DNA from: Pelagicoccus sp. SDUM812005
GTDB lineage: Bacteria > Verrucomicrobiota > Verrucomicrobiia > Opitutales > Opitutaceae
NCBI RefSeq assembly: GCF_031127875.1
Contig: NZ_JARXIA010000022.1
Location: 42,757-106,756 of the forward strand
Reading direction: 5' to 3'
DNA length: 64,000 nt
Under the pieces are notes generated by a model. The model was not told the DNA's origin. It worked only from the letters and a program-made list of their open reading frames with translations, and did no database searches. The position numbers were made by a program, and so were the translations under genes. Shown here in pieces: positions 8,096 through 16,252 of this stretch (position 1 is its first letter; each line of letters begins with the position of its first letter).

Positions 8096-9163
8096 ATGCG
8101 ACTCAGCCCGAAGCTTCCCACCGATACCGACGCGCCCAGCTCCCTCTGGAACGACGCCCTGCGACGCCTGCTCGACAATCGTCTCGCCATGGCAGGCCTC
8201 GCATTCTTCGCCTTCATCACCCTCTTCTGCTACGCCGGCCCGCTCGTCTACCGCTTCAACCCCGAAGCCCAAGTCCTCGCTCTCGAGAGCACCCTCCCCT
8301 TCACCACCGCCCACCTCGTCGAAGTCCGCTTCGACCCCAGCAAAGCCACCCCTGACGAAGTCACCACCCTCGAAGACTTCGCCGAAGTCTACGCCCAAAA
8401 CCCCGAAGCCGAGCTCGCAGCCCTCGCCACCGGCCAGCCCCTCGAAGTAAACGGCATGCTGTTTACTCCACTCACCCGCTTCCACGTCTTCGGCACCGAC
8501 GCCAAAGGCCGCGACATGCTGGCCCGCATCATGTCCGGCGGACGCATCTCCCTCGGCGTCGGCTTCCTCGCCACCGCCACCGCCCTGCTGATCGGCGTCG
8601 CCTACGGCTCCATCTCCGGCTACCTCGGCGGCCGCGTCGACGCCCTCATGATGCGCTTCGTCGACATCCTCTACGCCCTGCCCTTCCTCATCTTCGTCAT
8701 CCTCCTCATGGTCCTCTTCGAAGACTTCGAGCACAAGATCCTGCTCGTATTCCTCGCCATCGGAGCCGTGGAGTGGCTCACCATGGCCCGCATCGTGCGC
8801 GGCCAAGTCATCAACCTCAAGGAGCAGGAGTTCGTGCTCGCCGCAAAAGCCACCGGCGTGCGCACCGCCTCCATCATCACCAAGCACATCGCCCCCAACC
8901 TCCTCGGCCCCGTCGTAGTCTACGCCACCCTGCTCATCCCCGCCGTCATGCTGCTCGAGTCCGTGCTCAGCTTCCTCGGCCTCGGCACCCAGGCCAACGC
9001 CGCCAGCTGGGGCAGCCTCATCCGCGAAGGCCAGCAAGCCATGCGCTCCGCCCCCTGGCAACTCATCGCCCCCTCCCTCTTCTTCTCCGCCACCCTCTTC
9101 GCCATGAACTTCCTCGGCGACGGCCTCCGCGACGCCCTCGACGTCAAGTCCGCCAAGGACTAA
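8096..9163 (+). CDS. Peptide-type ABC transporter permease (OppC/DppC family)
   Basis: 355 aa, longer than the usual 290-310. The N-terminal NRLAMAGLAFFAFITLFCYAG helix and FGTDAKGRDMLARIMSGGR are hallmarks of OppC, as is the EAA loop around AAKATGVRTASIITKHIAPN and the ending FLGDGLRDALD. The extra length sits in the first periplasmic loop (about residues 55-140), which is rich in Glu, Ala and Pro and might help dock the binding protein (inference). It is the last gene of the importer cluster; the following 187 bp hold only a 14-bp perfect palindrome (9168-9181) without a T tract. Confidence 0.92.
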   Translation: MRLSPKLPTDTDAPSSLWNDALRRLLDNRLAMAGLAFFAFITLFCYAGPLVYRFNPEAQVLALESTLPFTTAHLVEVRFDPSKATPDEVTTLEDFAEVYAQNPEAELAALATGQPLEVNGMLFTPLTRFHVFGTDAKGRDMLARIMSGGRISLGVGFLATATALLIGVAYGSISGYLGGRVDALMMRFVDILYALPFLIFVILLMVLFEDFEHKILLVFLAIGAVEWLTMARIVRGQVINLKEQEFVLAAKATGVRTASIITKHIAPNLLGPVVVYATLLIPAVMLLESVLSFLGLGTQANAASWGSLIREGQQAMRSAPWQLIAPSLFFSATLFAMNFLGDGLRDALDVKSAKD

Positions 9164-9350
9164 GGCTGCGAGAGCTCTCGCCTCGCGTCACCTTCGCTTA
9201 CCAAGAACCGCGCCTTGCGATCGTCCGCATGCTCAAGAAACAAGACTTCGGGAAGTCCCTCGACCGCTAGCCTCCGCTCATTCTCCTTGTGCCCTCCGCT
9301 CCTTTTGTGGTTAACCCAGCTCCAGTTCCACCAATCCAATTTCCAGACGC

Positions 9351-11096
9351 GTGCTCAAAGACCTAAAAACCTTCCTCCTGCTCCTCGCAGACCATAAGAA
9401 ACGGCTCAGCCTCGCCGTGCTCTTCGGCTCCATCGCTGGCTTCGTCACCGGATCCGTCCTCGTCGAAGGCGTGGAAAAGCTGTTCACCCTCATCATGGAC
9501 GGCGAGCGCAACCTCTCCACCTCCGAAGTTGCCGCCATCGCCGCCGGCTTCCCCCTCATCTTCGTCGTCATCGGCGTCAGCGTATTCAGTAGCGCCTACC
9601 TGCTCAACTACGCCGGACTGGACTCCATCAGCTCCCTGCGCGCCCGCGTCTTCAACCAAATCCAAATCCTCCCCCTCGCCTACTTCGAGTCCAACAAGAC
9701 CGGCGACCTCATCTCTCGCATCACCGCCGACGCCACCATCCTGCAGCAAACCATCACCTTCATCGCCCGCAACGTGATGATTCAGCCGGCCGTCGCCATC
9801 GGCGCCATCTACCAGCTCACCAGCCTCGCGATCGAAAACGAAGGCGTCTACAAGATCTACCTCTGCCTCGTCGCCCTGCCCTTCGTCATCTTCCCTATCC
9901 GCAAGTTCACCCACAAGATCGAGAAGAAAGCCCGCCAACAACAGGAAGAGCTCGGAGCCCTCACCAACAACCTCTCCCAAAACCTCACCGCCACCCGCGA
10001 AATCCGGGCCTTCAACCTCCAGCTCCGCGAAAACCGACGCTTCTCCCATCGCCTCGCGGAACTCTTCCGCTCCCAGATGAAGGTCGTCAAATACCAGTTC
10101 GGCCTCGGCCCCGTGGTAGAAGTCTGCTCCTCCATCGGCCTCTCCATCGCCTTCATCATCGGCTACTACAACGGCGTCTCCGGCGCCGTCTTCACCGCCA
10201 TCTTCCTCGCCCTCTACCTGCTCTACACCGCCGTCAAGAAGCTCGGCACCTTCGCCTCCGAGCTGAAGAAAGGCGTCGCCTCCTACCAACGCATCGCCGA
10301 GATCATGGATACCCCCGTCGACATCGGCGACCCCGACGACCCTATCGATATCGAAACCGTAGCCGGCGACATCGAGTTCAAGGACGTCTCCTTCTCCTAC
10401 GGCGAAACACCCGCCCTCAAGTCCGCCAACGCCCGTATCCAAAAAGGCGATATCTGCGCCCTGGTCGGGCCCTCCGGCGCCGGCAAGTCCACCTTCGCCA
10501 ACCTCGTCCCACGCTTCTACGACGTTACCAGCGGCTCCATCACCCTCGACGGACAAGACCTGCGACGCTTCCGCCTCAACGACCTGCGCGAGCAAATCGC
10601 CATCGTCTCCCAAGAGCCCGTCCTTTTCGACGACAGCATCCTCGAAAACATCCGCCTCGGCCGCCAGGACGCCACCGACGCCGAAGTCCGCGAGGCCGCC
10701 CGCCAAGCCTTCGCCCACGAGTTCATCTCCGACCAAACCAATTGTCCCGACGGCTACGACACCCTCGTCGGCGAACGCGGAGCCCGCCTCTCCGGCGGCC
10801 AAAAGCAACGCATCGCCATCGCCCGCGCCTTCCTGCGCAACGCCCCTATCCTCATCCTCGACGAAGCCACTTCCGCCCTCGACTCCGAGTCCGAAGCCAA
10901 GGTCCAAGCCGCCCTCGACAAGCTTGTATCCGGAAAGACAGTACTGATCATCGCCCACCGCTTCAGCACCATCAAAAACGCCAACAAGATCCTCGTCTTC
11001 AACGAAGGCGAGATCAAGGACAGCGGCAGCCACGAAGAGCTCTACCCCCGCTGCCCCCTCTACAAAGCCCTCTACGACCAACAGCAAAACAGCTAG
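9351..11096 (+). CDS. ABC exporter, fused transmembrane and ATPase domains (MsbA-like)
   Basis: 581 aa half-transporter starting at GTG. About six membrane helices occupy residues 15-300 and the nucleotide-binding domain the rest: Walker A ALVGPSGAGKSTFANLV, Q-loop VSQEPVLFDD, signature RLSGGQKQR, Walker B ILILDEATSALD and H-loop IAHRFSTI, all intact. It should work as a homodimer exporting a lipid or other hydrophobic substrate. The length and layout fit the lipid A flippase MsbA, but the sequence alone does not prove the substrate. It follows the importer genes on the same strand after 187 bp and is probably a separate unit. Its stop codon lies in a short repeat related to the 42-bp element. 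Confidence 0.9.
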   Translation: MLKDLKTFLLLLADHKKRLSLAVLFGSIAGFVTGSVLVEGVEKLFTLIMDGERNLSTSEVAAIAAGFPLIFVVIGVSVFSSAYLLNYAGLDSISSLRARVFNQIQILPLAYFESNKTGDLISRITADATILQQTITFIARNVMIQPAVAIGAIYQLTSLAIENEGVYKIYLCLVALPFVIFPIRKFTHKIEKKARQQQEELGALTNNLSQNLTATREIRAFNLQLRENRRFSHRLAELFRSQMKVVKYQFGLGPVVEVCSSIGLSIAFIIGYYNGVSGAVFTAIFLALYLLYTAVKKLGTFASELKKGVASYQRIAEIMDTPVDIGDPDDPIDIETVAGDIEFKDVSFSYGETPALKSANARIQKGDICALVGPSGAGKSTFANLVPRFYDVTSGSITLDGQDLRRFRLNDLREQIAIVSQEPVLFDDSILENIRLGRQDATDAEVREAARQAFAHEFISDQTNCPDGYDTLVGERGARLSGGQKQRIAIARAFLRNAPILILDEATSALDSESEAKVQAALDKLVSGKTVLIIAHRFSTIKNANKILVFNEGEIKDSGSHEELYPRCPLYKALYDQQQNS

Positions 11097-11114
11097 CGCG
11101 GAGCTCCAGCCCGA
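11094..11114 (+). repeat. Partial copy of the 42-bp repeat
   Basis: About 20 bp starting TAGCGCGGAGC matches the first half of the repeat at 7059 and 63952 with one or two differences, after which similarity is lost. As in copy 1, it sits at the 3' end of a gene, here providing the TAG stop of the ABC exporter. It could be a decayed copy or chance similarity. Confidence 0.4.
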
Positions 11115-11187
11115 TCTCGCCGCCACGCGCTGAGCCAAAGAGGCGAAGCGCTTGAACAATCCCCCCTTCCCCGCAGTCTGAGCAGCC

Positions 11188-12075
11188 ATGATCCTGCTCA
11201 GGTACGTAGCCGCATCCTTCATCCTATTCGCAGCCAGCGCCCAAGCCCAACTGGCCCTGCGGCCTTACGCCCAAATCGAGCCCAAAGCCATCGACGAGCC
11301 TTCCGGCCTAGTCAAAAGCCGCCAGTTCGCAAACGTCTACTGGACCCATAACGACTCCGTCGACTCCGCCCGCATCTTCGCCATCACCCGCGACGGCGCA
11401 GCCGTGCAAACGGCGCAGGCTAATCCCAACGCCCCAAGCTATCCCGGCATCCCCATCGCCGCCGCCGTCAACATCGACTGGGAAGACATCTCCACCGACG
11501 ACCAGGGCAACCTCATCATCGCCGCCTGCGGCAACAACGACAACAACCGCCGCGACCTCTCCCTCTACATCGTTCCCGAACCCGATCCTACCCAAACCGA
11601 AAAAGCCCGGGCCAGCCGACGTATCGCCTTCCACTATCCCGACCAAAAGAAGTTCCCCTCGAAAGGCCTCAAGGACTTCGACTGCGAAGCCCTCTTCTTC
11701 GCCAACGAAAAGCATTACCTCGTATCCAAAAACCGGAGCTCTCCCGAGACCAAACTCTACCGGCTCGACAGCCAATCGACCGCCCAAAGCAACCCCCTCA
11801 CCCTTCTCAGCACCTTCAACCTGCGCGGACAAGCCACCGCAGCAGATGCCTCCCCCGACGGCCAGAAGCTCGCCGTCCTCACCTACTCAGGCTGCTGGGT
11901 TTTCGAAAAGCCGAGCGACAGCGACAACTACTTCGCCGGCCAAGCCTTCTACAAAACCTTCTACGCCAAGCAGTGCGAATCCATCTGTTGGGATGACGAA
12001 GAAACCTTGATCATTTCCAACGAGCAAAAAGACCTCTACCAAGTAACGCTCTCCGAGCTCGTTCCCAACCCGTAG
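11188..12075 (+). CDS. Secreted protein of unknown function, probable beta-propeller
   Basis: 295 aa. A clear Sec signal peptide (MILLRYVAASFILF, cleavage near ASAQA-Q) sends it to the periplasm. The body has repeated blade-like stretches (YWTHNDSVDSARIFAI, NIDWEDISTDDQGNLII, ATAADASPDGQKLAVLTYSG) and CGNNDNNRRDLSLYIVPEP, a pattern seen in uncharacterised bacterial proteins with WD/NHL-like folds. No catalytic motif can be named. It is monocistronic: the exporter ends 91 bp upstream and a strong terminator follows. Confidence 0.75.
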   Translation: MILLRYVAASFILFAASAQAQLALRPYAQIEPKAIDEPSGLVKSRQFANVYWTHNDSVDSARIFAITRDGAAVQTAQANPNAPSYPGIPIAAAVNIDWEDISTDDQGNLIIAACGNNDNNRRDLSLYIVPEPDPTQTEKARASRRIAFHYPDQKKFPSKGLKDFDCEALFFANEKHYLVSKNRSSPETKLYRLDSQSTAQSNPLTLLSTFNLRGQATAADASPDGQKLAVLTYSGCWVFEKPSDSDNYFAGQAFYKTFYAKQCESICWDDEETLIISNEQKDLYQVTLSELVPNP

Positions 12076-12123
12076 TCACGTTTCAACTACAGGCGCTAAA
12101 AAGTAGAAGAAGCCATTAGCCGA

Positions 12124-12160
12124 AAGCGCCCCAGCCTCAAAAGGCTGGGGCGCTTCGTTT
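12124..12160 (+). terminator. Intrinsic terminator
   Basis: A 14-bp stem (AAGCGCCCCAGCCT pairing with AGGCTGGGGCGCTT) with a CAAA loop is followed by CGTTT. It lies 49 bp after the propeller-like gene and should end its transcript. The stem is nearly perfect and the T tract is short. Confidence 0.85.
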
Positions 12161-12198
12161 AAAGGTTACAACACACCACACACATAATAAAGCAGCCG

Positions 12199-12405
12199 TT
12201 AGAACAGCTGCCGTTTGGCTCGTTCCCTGAGACCTTGCTGCATTTTATGCAAACGCTCAGAGCGCTCCCGAACCCTCTCTGGACGAATCGGAGCCAGCTC
12301 ATCAGGGTACTTGTTAAGCAGTTGCTCGATCCAATCTTCGAGAGGGTAGCGGAGCCGAACAGGTTCATCGAATCGATGACTCTCGTAGTTACGGTTCGTA
12401 TCCAT
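12199..12405 (-). CDS. Small charged protein of unknown function
   Basis: 68 aa, rich in Arg, Glu and Leu, with no membrane segment or signal peptide. The middle (LRYPLEDWIEQLLNKYPDEL) and end (RPERVRERSERLHKMQQGL) look helical. It is supported mainly by a very strong Shine-Dalgarno sequence, AAAGGAGGG, just before the ATG, and by an AT-rich upstream region. Frames on the other strand over the same bases have no comparable ribosome site. It is alone between two plus-strand units. The Arg/Glu helices could be a small regulator or antitoxin-like protein, but this is a guess. Confidence 0.6.
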   Translation of the reverse strand: MDTNRNYESHRFDEPVRLRYPLEDWIEQLLNKYPDELAPIRPERVRERSERLHKMQQGLRERAKRQLF

Positions 12406-12406
12406 T

Positions 12407-12418
12407 TTCCCTCCTTTA
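12407..12418 (-). promoter_or_regulatory. Strong ribosome binding site of the 68-aa gene
   Basis: Read on the minus strand the sequence is TAAAGGAGGGAA placed directly before ATG. It is nearly the full anti-16S match, much stronger than at most genes in this window, and decides the strand and start of the small gene. Confidence 0.7.
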
Positions 12419-12662
12419 ATTAGTGATACGTACGAAGGACATAATTGGTTGTCTTACGTTCCGAACTCAGGGAAATTGACCAGGTTTTTAAAAAGCATTT
12501 ACCTGCCCCTTTGGACTACTCCTAGACCCCAATCTCCCCAACAATCGCACCCAGCTTCGCCGCAACTACCCCTGCCGCCGCACCACGCTATCCCTAACTC
12601 CTTTGCATTGACCGAGCTCCCTCACAAACAATAACCTCAGCGCCCCTCAACCCCATCGCCCT

Positions 12663-13538
12663 ATGCCCCAAGCACTTACCCGTCGCTCCTTCAACCGAGC
12701 CTTGCTTCTCCTTACCGGAGCGCTCGGCCTCGGCGGCCGACTCGCCGCCCAAGCTGCCCAACTGCCTCGCCTCGGCATCCAGTCCTCTCTCCAAAACGCC
12801 GCTAAGATCCACGCCGCCGGCGGCCAATTCGTCGGGCTCAGCGTGGCCGGCTTCCTCGATCCGCTCGGTCCCGAGTCCGAATTCGAGCAAAAGCTCCAGG
12901 ATCTCGCCCAATCTCCCCTTCCCATCTACACCTGCAACAGTTTCATCCGAGCCAAGCACCTGCGCTGCACCGGCCCCGACGCCAACCACGACGAAGTCGT
13001 AGCCTACTGCGAGAAAGCCTTCGATCGAGCCCAGCGAGCCCGCGTTTCCCACATCACTTTCGGCAGCTCCGGCTCCCGCAACATCCCCGAAGGCTTCGAC
13101 TACGAGACCGCGATCGAACAATTCGTCTCCCTCCTCAAACGACTCGGCCCTCTCGCCGCCGAACGAGGCATCACCGTAAGCGTAGAACAACTACAGTCTC
13201 GCGAGTGCAACTTCATCAACCGTATCGGCGAAGTCGAACGCGTTGTTCGCGCCGCCAACCATCCGAACATACGCGGCGTCGCCGACTTCTACCATATGGC
13301 CGCCGAAGGCGACACCCCCGAGCAACTAGCCTCCGCCGCCGACACCATCCACCACGTCGAGATCGCCGAGCTGGAAGGCCGCCGCGTCCCCGGCACCACC
13401 GGGCAGGATTTCCGCCCCTACTTCCGCGTCCTAAAAAAAGCCCAATACGCCGGAGCCATCGGCATCGAAGGGCGCTGGGAAATCTCCGAAATCGAAGCCG
13501 CATTCAAAGAAATCAAAAAGCAATGGATCGAAGCCTAG
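12663..13538 (+). CDS. Tat-exported sugar phosphate isomerase/epimerase-like TIM-barrel protein
   Basis: 291 aa. The N-terminus TRRSFNRALLLLTGALGLGG carries a twin-arginine export signal. The rest is an AP-endonuclease-2/xylose-isomerase-like TIM barrel: LGIQSSLQNAAKI, a mid-barrel metal-site glutamate in VSVEQLQSRECN, GVADFYHMAAEGD (Asp and His), and a final EGRW strand (Glu). Such proteins isomerise or epimerise sugars; in PVC bacteria they often sit with DUF1080 and dehydrogenase-like genes for 3-keto-glycoside use. It overlaps the next gene by 16 bp, so the three genes to 16029 form an operon. The substrate is unknown. Confidence 0.8.
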   Translation: MPQALTRRSFNRALLLLTGALGLGGRLAAQAAQLPRLGIQSSLQNAAKIHAAGGQFVGLSVAGFLDPLGPESEFEQKLQDLAQSPLPIYTCNSFIRAKHLRCTGPDANHDEVVAYCEKAFDRAQRARVSHITFGSSGSRNIPEGFDYETAIEQFVSLLKRLGPLAAERGITVSVEQLQSRECNFINRIGEVERVVRAANHPNIRGVADFYHMAAEGDTPEQLASAADTIHHVEIAELEGRRVPGTTGQDFRPYFRVLKKAQYAGAIGIEGRWEISEIEAAFKEIKKQWIEA

Positions 13539-14542
13539 CCACCCTCCTCACCGCTTGCAGCCTGCTCGTAACTGCAGGCTTCGCCCAAAGCAGCGGCGAG
13601 AAGACATTCTCGCAATACTGCGCCTCCTGCCACGGCGCCGACGGATCCGGTCTGCTCGGCCCCAACCTCACCGACGCGGAAGTTCTCCACGGCAGCGAAC
13701 TCGCCGACATCGAATCGGTAGTTAAAAACGGGATACCGAGCAAAGCCATGCCCGCCTGGGGCAGCGTGCTGGACGACAACCAAATCCGTGACGTCGCCCA
13801 ATACGTCCAGTCCATCATGGGCACCAACCGCATCGGCCCCAGCCAGCTCGGCAAATCCACCGTGACCCCCTTCCCTGAAGGCACCCTCGGCCAGCCCTAC
13901 CTCATCCGTACCTTCATGCCCACCCTTGGCTTGAGCGACGAAACCTTTCCCCACCACGGCAAAGGAGCCCCCACCCCGCACTACAACCCACGCGACGCCA
14001 GCTTCGACAACGACAAGCTCGATCCCACCATCCCCGGCATTCCCGGCGCCATCGCCGTAAATTTCGGCGACACCCTTTCCTACTGCTTCGACACTACCGA
14101 GTGCCGCTTGCTCTACACTTGGAGCGGACCCTTTCTCGACATGACCGACTACTGGGGCGAAGGAGAAGGCGGACAACGAAAACGCTTCGGCTACCTGCCA
14201 AAGGTGCTCGGGCCGCTCGTCTTCCAAGCCTCCGCCGCACCCATCTTCGAAGGCGCCCCTCGCTTCCAAGCCTATCGCAAAGAAAACGGTGTACCCGTTT
14301 TTGAATACACGGTCGGCCAGCGAACGATTACCTTGAAGGTGGAACCCACCGACACGCCCGGCGAAGCACGCTGCACCTACAGCAGCTCTCCCGCTACTGA
14401 GCTCTCCATCCCTCTGCCGGACTCGTCCTCCTACACCTTGAGCTGCGACCAAGGCAGCCTCGCAGCCGGCACCCTGCAGCTCTCCGCAGAAGAAGCCGCC
14501 ACCTTCACCCTCACTCTCACCCCGACCCCAGCCGCTCGATGA
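13523..14542 (+). CDS. Periplasmic cytochrome c fused to a PVC-type uncharacterised domain (DUF6797-like)
   Basis: 339 aa. Signal peptide (MDRSLATLLTACSLLVTAGFAQ) then a class I cytochrome c domain with haem site CASCH (Cys33, Cys36, His37) and an axial Met probably in SKAMPAWG. After about residue 110 comes a 230-residue domain with CFDTTECRLLYTWSGPFLDM and YTVGQRTITLKVEP, resembling a domain found beside dehydrogenase propellers in Verrucomicrobia and Planctomycetes. The ATG at 13523 overlaps the previous stop; the longer upstream frame is antisense-like. The protein probably accepts electrons from a periplasmic sugar dehydrogenase (inference). It overlaps the next gene by ATGA. Confidence 0.8.
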   Translation: MDRSLATLLTACSLLVTAGFAQSSGEKTFSQYCASCHGADGSGLLGPNLTDAEVLHGSELADIESVVKNGIPSKAMPAWGSVLDDNQIRDVAQYVQSIMGTNRIGPSQLGKSTVTPFPEGTLGQPYLIRTFMPTLGLSDETFPHHGKGAPTPHYNPRDASFDNDKLDPTIPGIPGAIAVNFGDTLSYCFDTTECRLLYTWSGPFLDMTDYWGEGEGGQRKRFGYLPKVLGPLVFQASAAPIFEGAPRFQAYRKENGVPVFEYTVGQRTITLKVEPTDTPGEARCTYSSSPATELSIPLPDSSSYTLSCDQGSLAAGTLQLSAEEAATFTLTLTPTPAAR

Positions 14543-16029
14543 AAAAAGCCGCCACCCTCGCACTCTTCGGCCTGCTCTCCCAAGCTCCCTTCCTCAGCGC
14601 CGGCAGCTACGAAATAGAGGCCATCGAAGTTCCCCCCTACGTCGTGCCGGAGGTCGGAGGCCTCGGCTTCACTCCCGACGGCGAGCTGGTCGTCGCCCTG
14701 CGACGCCACGGCATCCTCATGGCCAAGCCTAGCGAAAACCCAAGCGCCTTCCCCTGGCGAGCTTTCTCCACCGATAGCCTGCACAATTCCTGCGGCATCC
14801 AAGTCATCTCCAGAAACGAAGTCATCGTCTCCCAGATGGCCGAACTCACCCGCGTGCTCGACACCGACCACGACGGCATCGCCGACCGCTACGAAAACAT
14901 AGCCGCCCCTTGGGGAGTCAGCGGCAACTACCACGAAACCAACACCCTCGTACCCGACGAGCAAGGCGGCTGGTACGTCTCCGTAGGCACCGCCTCCCAC
15001 AACGGCCCCACCTTCGCCCACACCCGCGGAGCTTTCGCCACCAACGGACGCACCGGCCGCAACTACGCCGCCGTACCCTGGAAAGGCTGGATCCTTCACC
15101 TCGACGCCGCAGGCAACAGCACCCCCATCGCCAGCGGTTTCCGCATGGCAAACGGAATCGCCCGCGATCCCCAAGGCCGCCTCTTCGCTACCGATAACCA
15201 AGGCGACTGGAAAGGAACCTCCCCTCTCTATCACGTCGAAGAAGGCAAGTTCTACGGACACCCATCCAGCCTCGTCTGGGACGAGGCCTTCATGGAGAAC
15301 GTATCCAACGACCCCCTACAGTACTACATCGACGACTTCGAACAATACCAGCAAGACCGCACCCGGGCCGCCGTCGAGCTCCCCCATGGCTTCATGTGCA
15401 ACTCGCCCAGCGAGCCCCTCTTCGACACCACCGGCGGAGCCTTCGGTCCCTTCGCCGGACAGGCCCTCATCGGCGACATTGCCGGCGATCGCATCCTGCG
15501 CTGCATGATCGAAGAAGTGGACGGCGTCCTCCAAGGCGCCGTGGTCAAGTTCATCGACGGCGGACTCGGCGCCGGCAACAACCGCCTCGCCTTCAGTCCC
15601 GACGGCAAATCCCTGTACGTGGGCCAAACCGTACGCGGCTGGGCCAAGAACCTAGCCGAAGGCCTCAAACGCGTCATCTACACCGGCGAACTCCCCTTCG
15701 AGGTGCAAAACATCTCCCTCGAAAAGGACGGCTTCACCCTTACCTTCACCAAGCCCATTTCATCGGCGAGCTCGTATCAGCTCGCCAACTACGCTGCAAA
15801 ATCCTACTGGTACAAGTCCTTCCACGCCTACGGCAGCCCTCAGATGGACCTGCAGGAGCTCGAGATCCCCAAAATCCAAGTGGACGGCAATACCCTCTTC
15901 ATCCAAGTGCCCCAACTGCAAGCGGACCGCATCGTCGAGCTCAACCTACCCGCCGACCTGCAAGCCGCCGACGGCACCCCGCTCGGCCAAAGCCAAATCT
16001 GCTACACCATCCGCAAGCTGAGAAAGTAG
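14539..16029 (+). CDS. Secreted sugar-dehydrogenase-like beta-propeller protein
   Basis: 496 aa with a signal peptide (MKKAATLALFGLLSQAPFLSAG). Residues 25-400 resemble the PQQ glucose/sorbosone dehydrogenase-type propeller of PVC bacteria: GGLGFTPDGELVVALRRHGI, TDHDGIADRYE, SGFRMANGIARDPQGRLFAT, TDNQGDW, FYGHPSSLVW and NRLAFSPDGKSLYVG. The C-terminal 90 residues form an Ig-like domain common in these proteins. The start overlaps the cytochrome gene stop (ATGA), so translation is coupled. With the epimerase-like and cytochrome proteins it may form a periplasmic sugar-oxidising unit. PQQ binding is not shown by the sequence alone. Confidence 0.8.
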   Translation: MKKAATLALFGLLSQAPFLSAGSYEIEAIEVPPYVVPEVGGLGFTPDGELVVALRRHGILMAKPSENPSAFPWRAFSTDSLHNSCGIQVISRNEVIVSQMAELTRVLDTDHDGIADRYENIAAPWGVSGNYHETNTLVPDEQGGWYVSVGTASHNGPTFAHTRGAFATNGRTGRNYAAVPWKGWILHLDAAGNSTPIASGFRMANGIARDPQGRLFATDNQGDWKGTSPLYHVEEGKFYGHPSSLVWDEAFMENVSNDPLQYYIDDFEQYQQDRTRAAVELPHGFMCNSPSEPLFDTTGGAFGPFAGQALIGDIAGDRILRCMIEEVDGVLQGAVVKFIDGGLGAGNNRLAFSPDGKSLYVGQTVRGWAKNLAEGLKRVIYTGELPFEVQNISLEKDGFTLTFTKPISSASSYQLANYAAKSYWYKSFHAYGSPQMDLQELEIPKIQVDGNTLFIQVPQLQADRIVELNLPADLQAADGTPLGQSQICYTIRKLRK

Positions 16030-16252
16030 CCTGCCTCCGCCGGCTGGCCCTCTTTGACCAGAGCTTTCCCTCCCTCGCTCGCGAGCGTTCGTCCGCCCGG
16101 CGAGCGTGCCCGACGCGACCCCGCTTTCAGAGTTGCCCCCGATCTCCTTTCCGACTAGGAGAACCCCTTAAACAACTCCGGTAGCCTATCCTTCGCCGGT
16201 ACACTCGAAAAGCCTCCCAGCATCGCTCGGTCGGAATCCTCGCAGCGACACC

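Noticed and set aside
9168..9181. Perfect 14-bp palindrome GCGAGAGCTCTCGC after the OppC-like gene
   Set aside because: No T tract follows and the stem is short; there is no evidence that it terminates or binds a protein.
8018..11222. Long open frames antisense to the permease and exporter genes (347 and 619 codons)
   Set aside because: They are low-complexity, rich in Gly, Asp, Glu, Val and Ala, and mirror the codon bias of the strongly supported genes on the other strand.
12449..12634. Short plus-strand frame in the gap before the epimerase-like gene
   Set aside because: Pro- and Ser-rich, without ribosome site or recognised similarity.
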